A DNA stretch of 64,000 nucleotides, taken from Bradyrhizobium sediminis (GTDB lineage: Bacteria > Pseudomonadota > Alphaproteobacteria > Rhizobiales > Xanthobacteraceae). Position 1 is the first letter of the stretch. The number at the start of each line of letters is the position of its first letter. The DNA lies in NCBI RefSeq assembly GCF_018736085.1, contig NZ_CP076134.1, positions 930,001-994,000 on the forward strand, written 5' to 3'. The notes beneath the pieces were generated by a model, which was not told where the DNA came from, did not search any database, and saw only the letters and a list, made by a program, of their open reading frames with translations. Below are positions 17,700 to 26,693 of this stretch, in pieces. Both the position numbers and the translations under genes were made by a program.

Positions 17700-19496
17700 T
17701 CACGCCACCGCCGCTTCGGGCTCTGCTGTTGGCGCCACCCGCGGCAGCAGGCCTTCCTCGATCGCCTTGATCTGCAGCGCCAGGAATTTCGAGTTGATCC
17801 GGCACTGCGCCAGGCTGCCGGCGATGAACCAGAGGCCCGGCTGTGCGGTGCGCGTGTACATGTTGCGCAATTCCTGGCCTTCGCCGAATCCCCAGATCGG
17901 GCCGATGCGGCTGACGATGGCATCGCCGAACAGTTTGCGCACCAGATGCTCCTGCGGCCGGTAGCCGGTCGCCAGCACGATCAGATCGGCGGCAAGCGTC
18001 TCGCCGTTCCTCATTCGCGCGCCCTCGGCGACAAACGATTCGATATCCGAAAACTGTCTCAGTCCGACCTTGCCGCCGGCGACGAGATCGGAGCAGCCGA
18101 CGTTGAAATAATAGCCGCCTCCACGGGTGAGATATTTGAACTGCCAGCCGGTGCCGCCGTCGCCATAATCGAGCTTGAAGCCGACGCGCGCCAGGCCGTC
18201 GAGCAATTCCTGATCGAGTTCTTTCGACTGCTTCGTCAGCATGACGTGGGTTCGCTTCGCCAGTGTCAGCGGCATCGACGTCGCGATCAGATCGTTGTCC
18301 TCAGTCGTTCCCTCGCCATAGGTCGCGTAGGCCAGTTGCGCCGACGGTTCGATATTGGTGACCAGGGTCGAGCTGCGTTGCACCAGCGTGACCTCCGCCC
18401 CGCTCGAATGCAGATCCTGCGCGATGTCGTGGCCGCTGTTGCCGGTGCCGATGACAATCGCCTTCCTGCCCTTCCATTCCTCGCCGTCGGTGTACTGGCT
18501 GGAATGGATCACGGTGCCGGCAAAGTTCTTCAGGGTCGGAATATCGGGCAGGCTCGGAATGCCGCTGACGCCGGTGGCCAGCACCACATGCTGCGGATGC
18601 ATCGTGCGCTTGCCGCCGTCGGAACGGCGCAGCGCCACGGTCCAGCGCTGTTTATTTTCATCGTAACTGCCGCCCTCGAACTCGGTGCCGGTCCAGAAGT
18701 TCAGTTCCATGCTTTCGGCATAGGCCTCGAGCCAGTTGGCGAGCTTGTCCTTCGGGATGTAGGTCGGCCAGTTCGGCGGAAACGGCATATAGGGCAGGTG
18801 ATTGACGTGCACCTGGTTGTGCAGCGTCAGCGCGTGGTAGCGATGGCGCCAGTTGTCGCCGATCCGCAGCCCCCGGTCGACGATCAGGGTGTCGACGTTC
18901 AGCTGCTTGAGGCGGGCGGCGATCGCAAGGCCGGCTTGTCCGCCGCCGACCACCAGCACGACCGGGTCGCGATCGGCATATTCGGCCGCGGCCTTGCGCA
19001 GGTCGAGCCAGTTGGGGCCGCGAAAATCCCGCGAATAGGCCTGGCCGCGGGGCCGCGATGCGCCGAGCTGTTCTTCGAAGCCTTTCAGTTCCTCGAGCGC
19101 GGTCAGCAGCGTCCAGGCCTTCAGCCGGTTGCCGTCGCCGGCATCCGGGATCAGGCGCAGCATCCCGCTGCCGCGGCCGGTAGCGGTCTCGAACCTGAAG
19201 ATCGCTTCGATGCAGTCGGCGCCCGCGCGCGTCACCTTGCGCGGCGCGGCGCGGGCGGGATCGACGGCGAGGTTCGCGAGCGCCGCACCGGGCGCAAGGG
19301 CTCGCAGCCCTTCCAGGATGGCGTCGCGGCCGTTGATCGTCTGCAGCGTCCAGCTCAGCGCCAGCGCGTCGCGCCAATAGCTGTCGGGAACGAACAGGGA
19401 TTCCAGTTCGCCGCCGCCGGGCGCACCAAGCGCGGATTCAAACTGCGCCAGCCAGTTTTCGGCAGCGATCGAAATGTCCGATGTCTTGTCCAGCAT
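17700..19496 (-). CDS. Flavin-containing monooxygenase
   Basis: A 598-residue protein. Residues 1-150 look like a SnoaL/NTF2-type domain; the rest is an FAD/NADPH monooxygenase. The FAD motif is VVGGGQAGLAIA, the NADPH motif VIGTGNSGHDIA, and the signature between them is FAGTVIHSSQY, which fits the FMO/YUCCA type (HSxxY) rather than the Baeyer-Villiger type (HxxxW). A late ATGY motif (LATGYRPQ) is present. It likely adds oxygen to a small organic substrate. It lies in the co-oriented cluster with a DUF2855 protein and an acyl-CoA ligase, suggesting catabolism of one compound. Confidence 0.9.
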   Translation of the reverse strand: MLDKTSDISIAAENWLAQFESALGAPGGGELESLFVPDSYWRDALALSWTLQTINGRDAILEGLRALAPGAALANLAVDPARAAPRKVTRAGADCIEAIFRFETATGRGSGMLRLIPDAGDGNRLKAWTLLTALEELKGFEEQLGASRPRGQAYSRDFRGPNWLDLRKAAAEYADRDPVVLVVGGGQAGLAIAARLKQLNVDTLIVDRGLRIGDNWRHRYHALTLHNQVHVNHLPYMPFPPNWPTYIPKDKLANWLEAYAESMELNFWTGTEFEGGSYDENKQRWTVALRRSDGGKRTMHPQHVVLATGVSGIPSLPDIPTLKNFAGTVIHSSQYTDGEEWKGRKAIVIGTGNSGHDIAQDLHSSGAEVTLVQRSSTLVTNIEPSAQLAYATYGEGTTEDNDLIATSMPLTLAKRTHVMLTKQSKELDQELLDGLARVGFKLDYGDGGTGWQFKYLTRGGGYYFNVGCSDLVAGGKVGLRQFSDIESFVAEGARMRNGETLAADLIVLATGYRPQEHLVRKLFGDAIVSRIGPIWGFGEGQELRNMYTRTAQPGLWFIAGSLAQCRINSKFLALQIKAIEEGLLPRVAPTAEPEAAVA

Positions 19497-19547
19497 GCGC
19501 GTTTCTCTTCGCCAGCCGTCTGCGCGGCGTTTCCCTTGGGGACAAGC

Positions 19548-20684
19548 CTATACCGTCCGGGGTGGCGCAGAAAGGGCGGGATCAGATGCCGGCCATTCCG
19601 CCAGCGACAGGATGTGGCCCTGATCCGGGGGAACGCGGCCGTTCAGGGTATCGAAATAGACTTGGCTCACGGCTGCCGGCCCGCGACCCTCGGTCACGGT
19701 GAGCCACCGGTCCAGCTTCGGGGCGAAGCCCGACCATGCCGCGCCGAACCTGACGTCGACGCCGCCGGGGCCCCATTCCTTGGCGCGCTTGCGGATCTGG
19801 TCGGGCGCGAAGAACCAGCTTGGTTTGGCGCCGGGCAAATTGCCTTCGACGCCGGAAGCGTCGTGATGGGTGAGCCCGATGCGGCCGGAATATTTCATCC
19901 GGTCGCCGAAATGCCGGTGCAGCGTCTCGCGCAGCGCGCCGTTGCCCGCCATGTCCACATAGGCGACCGGCGGGTCTGCCGGCAGCGAGGTTACGCGGTC
20001 GTAGGTCACGACCTCGTCGTAACAGCCGAGCTTTTCGACGAAGGCGGTGTTGCCTGCCGAGGTCAGCCCGATCACCCGGACCGGCTTGCGCAGCGTATGC
20101 AGCAGGTGCGCGAGGCCAAACGCGGTCTTGCTGGAGGCGCTGGAGAGCAGCACGCTGCGTGCGCCGAACAAATCGTTCTCCGCAAGATAGTCGTCGACAA
20201 GGAACGACAGCATGAACAACGGCCGCAGCAGCGCCTGATAGTCGCCCTGCCGCCCGGCGAAGGCGGGGTCGCCGCTGACGCGGGCATAGGCGTTGTAGAC
20301 CGGCGCCACCCCTTGCCGATGCGCGGCGGCGTCGCGCAGGCCGCGCTTGCTGACGTCGGCGGCCTCGATCACCAGATGCGACGCCATCGGGAAATAGCCG
20401 AACAGCCGTTCTCCGATGGCGATGCCCGGGTGGCGCGAGCCGATTACCTCGCCGAATCCCCACACCGGGACGTTGCCGAAATTCTCCGGCGCCGGAAACA
20501 GCTGCCAGTATTTCAGCGTGTCGCCGAGAACGGCGTAGGTGATGTTGTTGGCGGTGAAGGCGAAGCGATCGACCTTGACCAGCAGTGCGTCGTCGGGCAG
20601 CGCTGCGGCATCGGGCAATCGCGTTTCGATGGTCTTGCACTGCTGCAGATCATTGCGCGCGACGATGAAGTCGGTGGATTTCAT
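19548..20684 (-). CDS. DUF2855 family protein (MDR-like oxidoreductase fold)
   Basis: A 378-residue protein of the DUF2855 family. The N-terminal half resembles the GroES-like part of medium-chain reductases (VPVWGFGEVIGSRHPGI). The second half has a nucleotide-binding-like region (ARSVLLSSASSKTAFGLAHLL; VRVIGLTSAGN) without zinc ligands. These proteins are often found beside flavin monooxygenases and acyl-CoA ligases, as here. The reaction is unknown; a quinone-reductase-like role is possible. Confidence 0.85.
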   Translation of the reverse strand: MKSTDFIVARNDLQQCKTIETRLPDAAALPDDALLVKVDRFAFTANNITYAVLGDTLKYWQLFPAPENFGNVPVWGFGEVIGSRHPGIAIGERLFGYFPMASHLVIEAADVSKRGLRDAAAHRQGVAPVYNAYARVSGDPAFAGRQGDYQALLRPLFMLSFLVDDYLAENDLFGARSVLLSSASSKTAFGLAHLLHTLRKPVRVIGLTSAGNTAFVEKLGCYDEVVTYDRVTSLPADPPVAYVDMAGNGALRETLHRHFGDRMKYSGRIGLTHHDASGVEGNLPGAKPSWFFAPDQIRKRAKEWGPGGVDVRFGAAWSGFAPKLDRWLTVTEGRGPAAVSQVYFDTLNGRVPPDQGHILSLAEWPASDPALSAPPRTV

Positions 20685-20801
20685 GTTTCAAATTCCTGCG
20701 CTTCACATGCCGCGATCATTGCGCCGTTCGATGTCCGCTTTGCAACAGCAATGATGTTTAAAACGCTGTTTTGATTCATGGGAATGCCGGTTACTGACCG
20801 C

Positions 20802-20884
20802 GTCATTGCGAGGAGCGAAGCGACGAAGCAATCCATCTATCCCCGCGCGGGGAGATGGATTGCTTCGCTTCGCTCGCAATGACG
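20802..20884. repeat. Palindromic repeat, CATTGCGAGGAGCG family, copy 1
   Basis: The arms GTCATTGCGAGGAGCGAAGC and its inverse (GCTTCGCTCGCAATGAC with a short offset) enclose GAAGCAATCCA/TGGATTGCTTC. The apical part is TCTATCCCCGCGCGGGGAGA. The same arms with an unrelated apex occur at 40114. It lies 10 bases after the acyl-CoA ligase stop and may also act as a terminator. Confidence 0.85.
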
Positions 20885-20894
20885 GGGTTAGGGT

Positions 20895-22421
20895 TCACGC
20901 AATCGCGCGCAGTTTCCCCTCGGCATGGAGATCGCGAAGCTTGCCTTTGAAAATCTTGCCGCTGGCCTCGCGCGGCAGCGCGTCGAGGAACTGGATGTCC
21001 TTCGGCACCTTGAAGTTGGCGAGATGTCCGCGCAGGAACTGCTGTACCGCAGCGGACGACAGCGCCGCACCCGGTTCCTTTTCGATGCAGGCGAACAGCC
21101 GCTCGCCGAATTCGTCGTCGGGAACTCCGAACACCGCGCAGTCGCGCACGCCGGTCATGCCGATCAGCGCGTTCTCGATCTCGGCCGGATAGATGTTGAC
21201 GCCGCCCGAGATCACCATGTCGCGCTTGCGATCGCACAGGAACAGATAGCCGTCCTCGTCGAGGTAGCCGACGTCGCCGACGCTGACCAGGCCGTCGCGC
21301 CCGGCCTCGGCGCGTGCCTCGGCCTTGCCGTGATAGTCGAAATCCGAGGTCGCGGTCTGCCGCATGAAGATTTCGCCTGCTTCGTTGACGGCGCATGGCT
21401 CGCCGTCGGCGCGGAAGGTCCTGACGATGCCGCCCTCGATCGCGCGGCCGACGGTGCCGGGCTTGCGGAGCGCCTCCTCGGCCGAGTGCCACACCGGAAT
21501 CCCGGTTTCGGTCGAGCCGAAATATTCGTGCACCACCGGTCCCCACCAGTCGATCGTCGCGCGCTTGACCTGCGGCGGGCAGGGCGCGGCGCCGTGGACG
21601 ATGAAGCGCAGCGACGACAGGTCGTAACGGCTTTTCACTTCCTCCGGCAGCCGCAACAGCCGCACGAACATGGTCGGCACCATATGCATGTGGGTGACGC
21701 CGTGGCGCGCGACCAGCTGCAGCATGTCCTCGGGGTCGAAGCGCGGCTCGAGCACGATCCGGCAGCCGTTGCGGAACGCCAGCATGCCGTAGGAGTTCGG
21801 CGCCGAATGGTACATCGGGCCGTTCATCAGGATGACCTGATCGTCGTTCGGCTTGATGCCATAGGCGATGGCGCCGACCCGCGCCGATGCCGCGAGCTGT
21901 TCGGGCCGCATCGGCTTGCGGCGCACGCCCTTGGGCTGGCCCGTGGTGCCTGAGGTATAGAACATCGGCGAGGCGCCGATCGGCGGCGCTAGCGACGGCG
22001 CATGGCCGTCGCGCCAGCGGTCCCAATCGGTCATGCCGTCGGGCACTTTGGTCAGCGCCGGCGCGACATTGAACGCCGCGGCGATTTCAGGCGGGGTTGC
22101 CGCCACCAATAGCCGCAGACGATCGGGCAGGCCGTCGCGGATCTGCGGCAGCAGGTCGGCGTGGCAGACCAGGATATCGGCGCCGCTGTCGGCCAGGATA
22201 TAGCCGACCTCTTCGGCCTTCAGATGCCAGTTGATCGGCACCACCGGGCTGCCGAGCGCCGCCGCGGCGCCGGCGACCTCGAAGAACGCGAAATCGTTGC
22301 GCAGCATCATGCCGACCGGCGCGCCGTCGCGCAGGCCGAGCGTCCGCAAGCCGGTCGCGGCCCTGGCGATGCGGGAGTGAATCTCGGGATAGCCGATGCT
22401 GCGGTCGCCGCTGATGATCAT
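20895..22421 (-). CDS. Acyl-CoA synthetase (ANL superfamily)
   Basis: A 508-residue ligase. The phosphate loop is FYTSGTTGQPKGV, motif A5 is EYFGSTETG, motif A7 is YLFLCDRKRDMVISGG, and the catalytic lysine region is EASGKIFKGKLRD. It forms an acyl-CoA from a free acid and ATP. It is co-oriented with the solute-binding protein gene (18 bases upstream) and DUF2855, so it probably activates the compound that this cluster takes up or oxidises. It differs clearly from the ligase at 14043. Confidence 0.9.
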   Translation of the reverse strand: MIISGDRSIGYPEIHSRIARAATGLRTLGLRDGAPVGMMLRNDFAFFEVAGAAAALGSPVVPINWHLKAEEVGYILADSGADILVCHADLLPQIRDGLPDRLRLLVAATPPEIAAAFNVAPALTKVPDGMTDWDRWRDGHAPSLAPPIGASPMFYTSGTTGQPKGVRRKPMRPEQLAASARVGAIAYGIKPNDDQVILMNGPMYHSAPNSYGMLAFRNGCRIVLEPRFDPEDMLQLVARHGVTHMHMVPTMFVRLLRLPEEVKSRYDLSSLRFIVHGAAPCPPQVKRATIDWWGPVVHEYFGSTETGIPVWHSAEEALRKPGTVGRAIEGGIVRTFRADGEPCAVNEAGEIFMRQTATSDFDYHGKAEARAEAGRDGLVSVGDVGYLDEDGYLFLCDRKRDMVISGGVNIYPAEIENALIGMTGVRDCAVFGVPDDEFGERLFACIEKEPGAALSSAAVQQFLRGHLANFKVPKDIQFLDALPREASGKIFKGKLRDLHAEGKLRAIA

Positions 22422-22439
22422 CTGTGTTTCCCCGGCCGC

Positions 22440-23645
22440 TCAGCGGTCGTCCAGAATATCGCCGAAGCCGACCCAACTCTTGCCGTTGAAGCGCCGCAGC
22501 CGCAACTGCTGGAACGGCAGATAGTCGTCGGGACCGGTCGACACCGTTACTCCCGGCAGCAGCATCGGCAGCGAAAGCCCATGAAGCGAGGTCGCCTGTT
22601 TCAGGATGTTCTCGCGGCTGAAGTCGTCCTTGCAGGCCTTCAGTACATTCATCAGAAGGCTCGCATAGTGATAACCGGCGGCGTAGTTCGAATTGTTCAG
22701 GTCGGCATTGGGCATATATTGCTTCATGAAGGCAAAGTAATCCTTCACCCCGGCGTCGCCGGCCCATTGGGCGTCGAGCGTGTCCTTCTGGTTGCTCGAC
22801 GAGATCAGGCCGACGGCGTTTTCCAGTCCGGCCGGCGCCAGGAACGAGATCGATGACGCCGAGGTCGGCACGAAGAACAGATCGGGTTTCCAGTTGAGTT
22901 CGGCCGTGCCCTTGATCATCTGCGAGGTGAATTTGCCGAGCACCACGCCGAACATCACGTTGGCGCCGGAAGCTTTCAGCGTCGCGAGTTGCGAGCTGAT
23001 GGTCGGCGCGCTGGTCTCATAGGTCGCTTCCGAGACGATCATGGTCGCAGCCCTGGCTCCCAGCCCGCGCTTGAAACCGGCGACATAGTCACGGCCGAAA
23101 TCGTCATTCTGCGACAGGATCGCAATTTTGGCGTCCGGCTTGGCTTGCAGGATGTACTTGGCGTAGACGACGCCTTCGGATTCGTAGGCCGCCATTCCCG
23201 GCATGGTCCATGGAAAATTCTTCGGGTCGGCCCATTTGGTCGCGCCGCTCAACACGAACAGCTGCGGCACTTTCTTGCCGTTGAGGTAGCGATGCACGGC
23301 ATTGTTGGTGGCGGTTCCGAGCGAACCGAACATCATCACCACTTCATCCTGTTCCACCAGCTTGCGGGTCTGCTCGACCGTCTTCGGAGGCGAATAGGCG
23401 TCGTCGAGGCTGATGAATTTCACCTTGCGGCCATTGATGCCGCCCTCGGCGTTGACCTTTTCGAAAAAGGCTTCCTGCGCCCGTCCGATGATGCCAAATC
23501 CGGATGCCGGGCCGCTGTAGGGCAGGGTCTGGCCGATGCGGATCTCACCCTTCGCGCCGTCATCGGCGGCAGCCGTTACGATGCCGCCCAGGATGATACC
23601 GCTCAAGCCGAACGCGATAGCCAATGCAGGTCGCGACAGTCTCAT
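22440..23645 (-). CDS. ABC transporter substrate-binding protein, branched-chain amino acid (LivJ) type
   Basis: A 401-residue periplasmic binding protein with a Sec signal (residues 1-26) and the type I fold (IRIGQTLPYSGPASGFG; EGGINGRKVKFISLDDAYSP; AILSQNDDFGRDY). In alphaproteobacteria such proteins often bind aromatic acids, amides or other small organic acids rather than amino acids. No permease or ATPase gene lies nearby, so it must share a transporter encoded elsewhere or act as a sensor component. It is co-oriented with the acyl-CoA ligase and the nitronate monooxygenase genes. Confidence 0.92.
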   Translation of the reverse strand: MRLSRPALAIAFGLSGIILGGIVTAAADDGAKGEIRIGQTLPYSGPASGFGIIGRAQEAFFEKVNAEGGINGRKVKFISLDDAYSPPKTVEQTRKLVEQDEVVMMFGSLGTATNNAVHRYLNGKKVPQLFVLSGATKWADPKNFPWTMPGMAAYESEGVVYAKYILQAKPDAKIAILSQNDDFGRDYVAGFKRGLGARAATMIVSEATYETSAPTISSQLATLKASGANVMFGVVLGKFTSQMIKGTAELNWKPDLFFVPTSASSISFLAPAGLENAVGLISSSNQKDTLDAQWAGDAGVKDYFAFMKQYMPNADLNNSNYAAGYHYASLLMNVLKACKDDFSRENILKQATSLHGLSLPMLLPGVTVSTGPDDYLPFQQLRLRRFNGKSWVGFGDILDDR

Positions 23646-23691
23646 CGTCCCACTCCCTCTGTTTGATCTGTTTTTCGAAACCGGATCGCGC

Positions 23692-24666
23692 TCAGGCGCG
23701 CGCCCGCTTGAGAAAATCGACGCTGGCTTGTCCGAACTCGGCTTTCAGGCGATCCACCAGTTCGGCGACCGGCGGCGCGTCGGCGATCTGGCCGATGCCC
23801 TGGCCCGAGCCCCAGATGTCGCGCCAGGCCTTGGCCTTGGTATTGCCGCCGGAGCCGAAATTCATTTTCGTCTTGTCGGCGACCGGCAAATTATCGGGAT
23901 CGAGACCCGCCGCCACGATCGACGGCCCCAGATAGTTGCCGTGCACGCCGGTGAACAGGTTCGAATAGACGATATCGTGCGCGGCGTATTCCGTCAGCGC
24001 CGCCTTGTAGGCTGGATCGGCATTCGCCTCCTGGGTGGCGATGAAGCGCGTGCCCATATAGGCAAGGTCGGCGCCGAGCGCGAGCGCGGAAGCGATGCTC
24101 CAGCCGTCGGAGATCGCGCCCGACAACAGGATCGTGCCCTTGAACCATTGCTTCACCTCGCGCAGCAGCGCGAACGGCGACAGCGTGCCGGCATGTCCGC
24201 CGGCGCCGGCGCAAACCAGAATGAGCCCGTCGACGCCCTGTTCGGCGGCCTTGCGCGCATGCTTCACGTTGATGACGTCATGGAACACGACGCCGCCATA
24301 GGAATGCGCGGCCTCGACGATCTCCAGCGGCGGCCGCAGCGAGGTGATGATGATCGGAACCTTGTGCCTGACGCAGGTCTCCATGTCCTTCATCAGCCGG
24401 TCGTTGGAGGCGTGACAGATCTGGTTGACCGCGTAGGGCGCGATCTTTTTCTCCGGATGCAGCGCCTTGTATTCGCCGAGTTCGTTCTCGATGCGCGTCA
24501 GCCACTCGCCGAGCTTTTCCACCGGGCGCGCGTTGAGCGCCGGGAACGAGCCGACCACGCCGGCCTTGCATTGGGCGATGACGAGCTCGGGGCCGGACAC
24601 GATGAAGAGCGGCGAGCCCACCACGGGCAGTTCGAGCGTGTCGACGAGCGAAGCAGGTAGCGGCAT
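23692..24666 (-). CDS. Nitronate monooxygenase family FMN enzyme
   Basis: A 324-residue TIM-barrel flavoprotein of the nitronate monooxygenase/enoyl reductase II group. Visible motifs are PLFIVSGPELVIAQCKAG, the FMN-phosphate region CAGAGGHAG, and a later GADLAYMGTRF segment. The conserved catalytic His of class I enzymes is plausible within GGHAG. It oxidises alkyl nitronates or a related substrate. The ATG at 24666 lies nine bases after GAAGGG; the ATG at 24675 would directly abut that site. It is divergent from the LysR gene with a palindromic site between them. Confidence 0.88.
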   Translation of the reverse strand: MPLPASLVDTLELPVVGSPLFIVSGPELVIAQCKAGVVGSFPALNARPVEKLGEWLTRIENELGEYKALHPEKKIAPYAVNQICHASNDRLMKDMETCVRHKVPIIITSLRPPLEIVEAAHSYGGVVFHDVINVKHARKAAEQGVDGLILVCAGAGGHAGTLSPFALLREVKQWFKGTILLSGAISDGWSIASALALGADLAYMGTRFIATQEANADPAYKAALTEYAAHDIVYSNLFTGVHGNYLGPSIVAAGLDPDNLPVADKTKMNFGSGGNTKAKAWRDIWGSGQGIGQIADAPPVAELVDRLKAEFGQASVDFLKRARA

Positions 24667-24829
24667 TTCATCCATCCCTTCGAAACGCGAGGCCGGCGAG
24701 CCGGCAGGCCGGCCCGGGGCCGGAACGCGTCGGTTTGTTGTTTGCAAGTGCCGGCCGGTGAAGCGGTCTGCGCCGCGTGGCGCCGGCCCGATGCCGCGCA
24801 TTATAGGGCTGGACGGGTGCCCGGAGGCT

Positions 24830-24843
24830 GTTCAATATTGAAC
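24830..24843. promoter_or_regulatory. Candidate LysR operator
   Basis: A perfect 14-bp palindrome GTTCAATATTGAAC contains a T-N11-A-type core. It sits in the gap between the divergent nitronate monooxygenase and LysR genes, 51 bases before the LysR start. It is AT-rich in an otherwise GC-rich gap. Confidence 0.6.
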
Positions 24844-24893
24844 GGACAAGCTTCCAGGAATGAACAGCAAGGACGCGGGAGGCGGGGACGCCG

Positions 24894-25781
24894 ATGGACT
24901 GGGACCTGTGCAAGACCTTCGTCGCGGTGGCAGAGACCCACAGCTTCGCGGCGGCGGCGCGACAGCTGCGCTCCAGCCATCCGACGGTGGGCCGCAACAT
25001 CGCCTTGCTGGAGGAGCAACTCGGCACGCGGCTGTTCGCGCGGTCCAACGAAGGCCTTTCGCTGACGGCGCAGGGACGCAAGTTTCGCGAGCATGTCGAG
25101 GCGATGGCGGCCGCGGCACTGCGTGCCGAAGCCGCGGTGTCGGCGACCGGGCGGCATGCCCGCGGCGCGGTCAAGCTGTCGATCGGCGCAACGCTGGCGG
25201 CCCATTGGCTGATGCCGCGGATGGGGGCGTTTCTGCGTGAGCATGACCATCTGCAACTCGAGATCATCACCCATCCGTTTCCGGCCAGCGTCCGCCGCCG
25301 CGAGGCCGACGTCGTCTTGCGTCCGGTCGACAGCGGCGAAGAGAATCTGATCGGCCGCAAGGTCGGCCGCCTCGGCACCGGGTTCTATGCCTCGCGCGAC
25401 TACGCGGTGCGGCGGCCGCTGCCGGAACGGCGCGACGAATGGAAGGGCCACAGCGTGATCGGCTTTGCCGACCGGGAGTCGAATGCGCATCTGGCGCGCT
25501 GGAGCGACCTGATCACGCGGCAGGGAACGGTCGTGATGCGGTGTTCGTCGCAGGGCGACATGCTGGCCGCGGCGCGGGCCGGTCTCGGGATTTCCGCGCT
25601 GTCCTGCCTGGTCGCCGCCGCCTATCCGGATCTGGTCCGGGTCGCGCCGCAGAAACTCGCCAGCGTGTCGGATCTCTGGCTGCTGGCGCATCCGGACCTC
25701 GTCGAACTCCCGGCGGTGCGCGCGGTGATCGGCTTCGTCGCGGAATGCGCGCGCGAGGACCGGGTCATGTTGCGCGGTTGA
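24894..25781 (+). CDS. LysR family transcriptional regulator
   Basis: A 295-residue regulator. The N-terminal winged helix begins MDWDLCKTFVAVAETHSFAAAAR and has the LysR helix pattern SHPTVGRNIALLEEQLG. An effector-binding domain follows (KLSIGATLAAHWLMP onward). It is divergent from the nitronate monooxygenase gene and probably controls it, and perhaps the whole leftward cluster, through the palindrome at 24830. The inducer is unknown. Confidence 0.92.
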   Translation: MDWDLCKTFVAVAETHSFAAAARQLRSSHPTVGRNIALLEEQLGTRLFARSNEGLSLTAQGRKFREHVEAMAAAALRAEAAVSATGRHARGAVKLSIGATLAAHWLMPRMGAFLREHDHLQLEIITHPFPASVRRREADVVLRPVDSGEENLIGRKVGRLGTGFYASRDYAVRRPLPERRDEWKGHSVIGFADRESNAHLARWSDLITRQGTVVMRCSSQGDMLAAARAGLGISALSCLVAAAYPDLVRVAPQKLASVSDLWLLAHPDLVELPAVRAVIGFVAECAREDRVMLRG

Positions 25782-25897
25782 AGGGGTAGGGGCGCGGGCA
25801 CTGGCGCCCCGGACGCAGCGCAGCACGAGCGCCGCGAGCCGAGGTCCACTTAACTTTGCATGGGGTTGTTTTCGCTTTTTTTGTCCAGGCCATGCAT

Positions 25898-26545
25898 CTA
25901 GCCCGCGATCACGCCCTCACGCTTCTTCAGCGCCCGGTAATAGCTCCACCACAGATGCGCCGCGGCGCCGCGCAGCGGCCGCCAGGGCTCCGCCAGCGGC
26001 GCCATTTGCTTGGCGGTCGGTCGCGTCGTCAGGCCGAGGCCGATCTTGACGGCTTCCTGCACGGCGAGATCGCCGGCGGGCCAGGCGTCGCCATGGCCGA
26101 GGCAGAACAAGAGGTAGACGTCGGCGGTCCATGGGCCGATGCCGTGCAGCGCGGTCAGCGTATTGTGCGCGGCGTCGGCGTCCTCGTTCGCCAGCACATC
26201 CAGGTTGAGCCGCTCGGCCGCGATCTCGCGGGCCAGATTCTTCAGGGTCCTGATCTTCGCCGCCGACAGTCCGAGCCGGCCGAGCCGGTCGGCGCGCGCC
26301 TTGCGCAACGCGTCATGGTGAAACGGGTCGAACGCGGCGCTGACGCGCCCCCAGATCGCCGCGGCGCTGGCGGTCGACACCTGCTGGCCGCAGACGATGT
26401 GCGCAAGACCGGCAAAACCGGGCTCGCGCCGCCGCAGCGCCGGCATTCCGGCGACCTCGAATACCGGTTTCAGCCGCGGGTCCTGCTTCACCAGCACGTG
26501 GACGGCGTCTTCGAGGTCGGCCTGGGTCTGGAGATGGATGAACAT
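25898..26545 (-). CDS. DNA-3-methyladenine glycosylase II family (HhH-GPD) protein
   Basis: A 215-residue HhH-GPD base-excision glycosylase. The helix-hairpin-helix is LTALHGIGPWTADVYLLFC and the catalytic Asp is in PAGDLAVQEAV, 20-odd residues later. It lacks the N-terminal AlkA domain, so it is a short AlkA/MAG-type enzyme that removes alkylated purines. No 4Fe-4S cluster cysteines are present, which argues against an EndoIII type. It stands alone between a LysR gene and gluQ. Confidence 0.9.
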   Translation of the reverse strand: MFIHLQTQADLEDAVHVLVKQDPRLKPVFEVAGMPALRRREPGFAGLAHIVCGQQVSTASAAAIWGRVSAAFDPFHHDALRKARADRLGRLGLSAAKIRTLKNLAREIAAERLNLDVLANEDADAAHNTLTALHGIGPWTADVYLLFCLGHGDAWPAGDLAVQEAVKIGLGLTTRPTAKQMAPLAEPWRPLRGAAAHLWWSYYRALKKREGVIAG

Positions 26546-26566
26546 GGCGGGCCGGTTCTAAAGGTC

Positions 26567-26682
26567 GTCATGCGCGGGCAAAAGCGCGAAGCGCGTCTTC
26601 GCGCTGGTGACCCGCGCATCCATCTCCTATCGTAACTGAGTCTCTCAAGGGATGGATTGCCGGGTCGAGCCCGGCAATGACG
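26567..26682. repeat. Palindromic repeat, GCCCGGCAATGACG family, copy 1
   Basis: The left arm GTCATGCGCGGG pairs with GACCCGCGCATCCATC, and GATGGATTGCCGGG pairs with GCCCGGCAATGACG. A nested GCGCGAAGCGCG/CTTCGCGC hairpin sits in the left arm. Relatives lie at 33459 (split by the IS) and 43400. It extends to 12 bases before the gluQ start. Confidence 0.75.
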
Positions 26683-26693
26683 AGAACTGTGTG

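Noticed and set aside
17946..20774. A 942-codon plus-strand ORF opposite the monooxygenase and DUF2855 genes
   Set aside because: It is a GC-driven antisense shadow of two well-supported proteins and has no recognisable domain.
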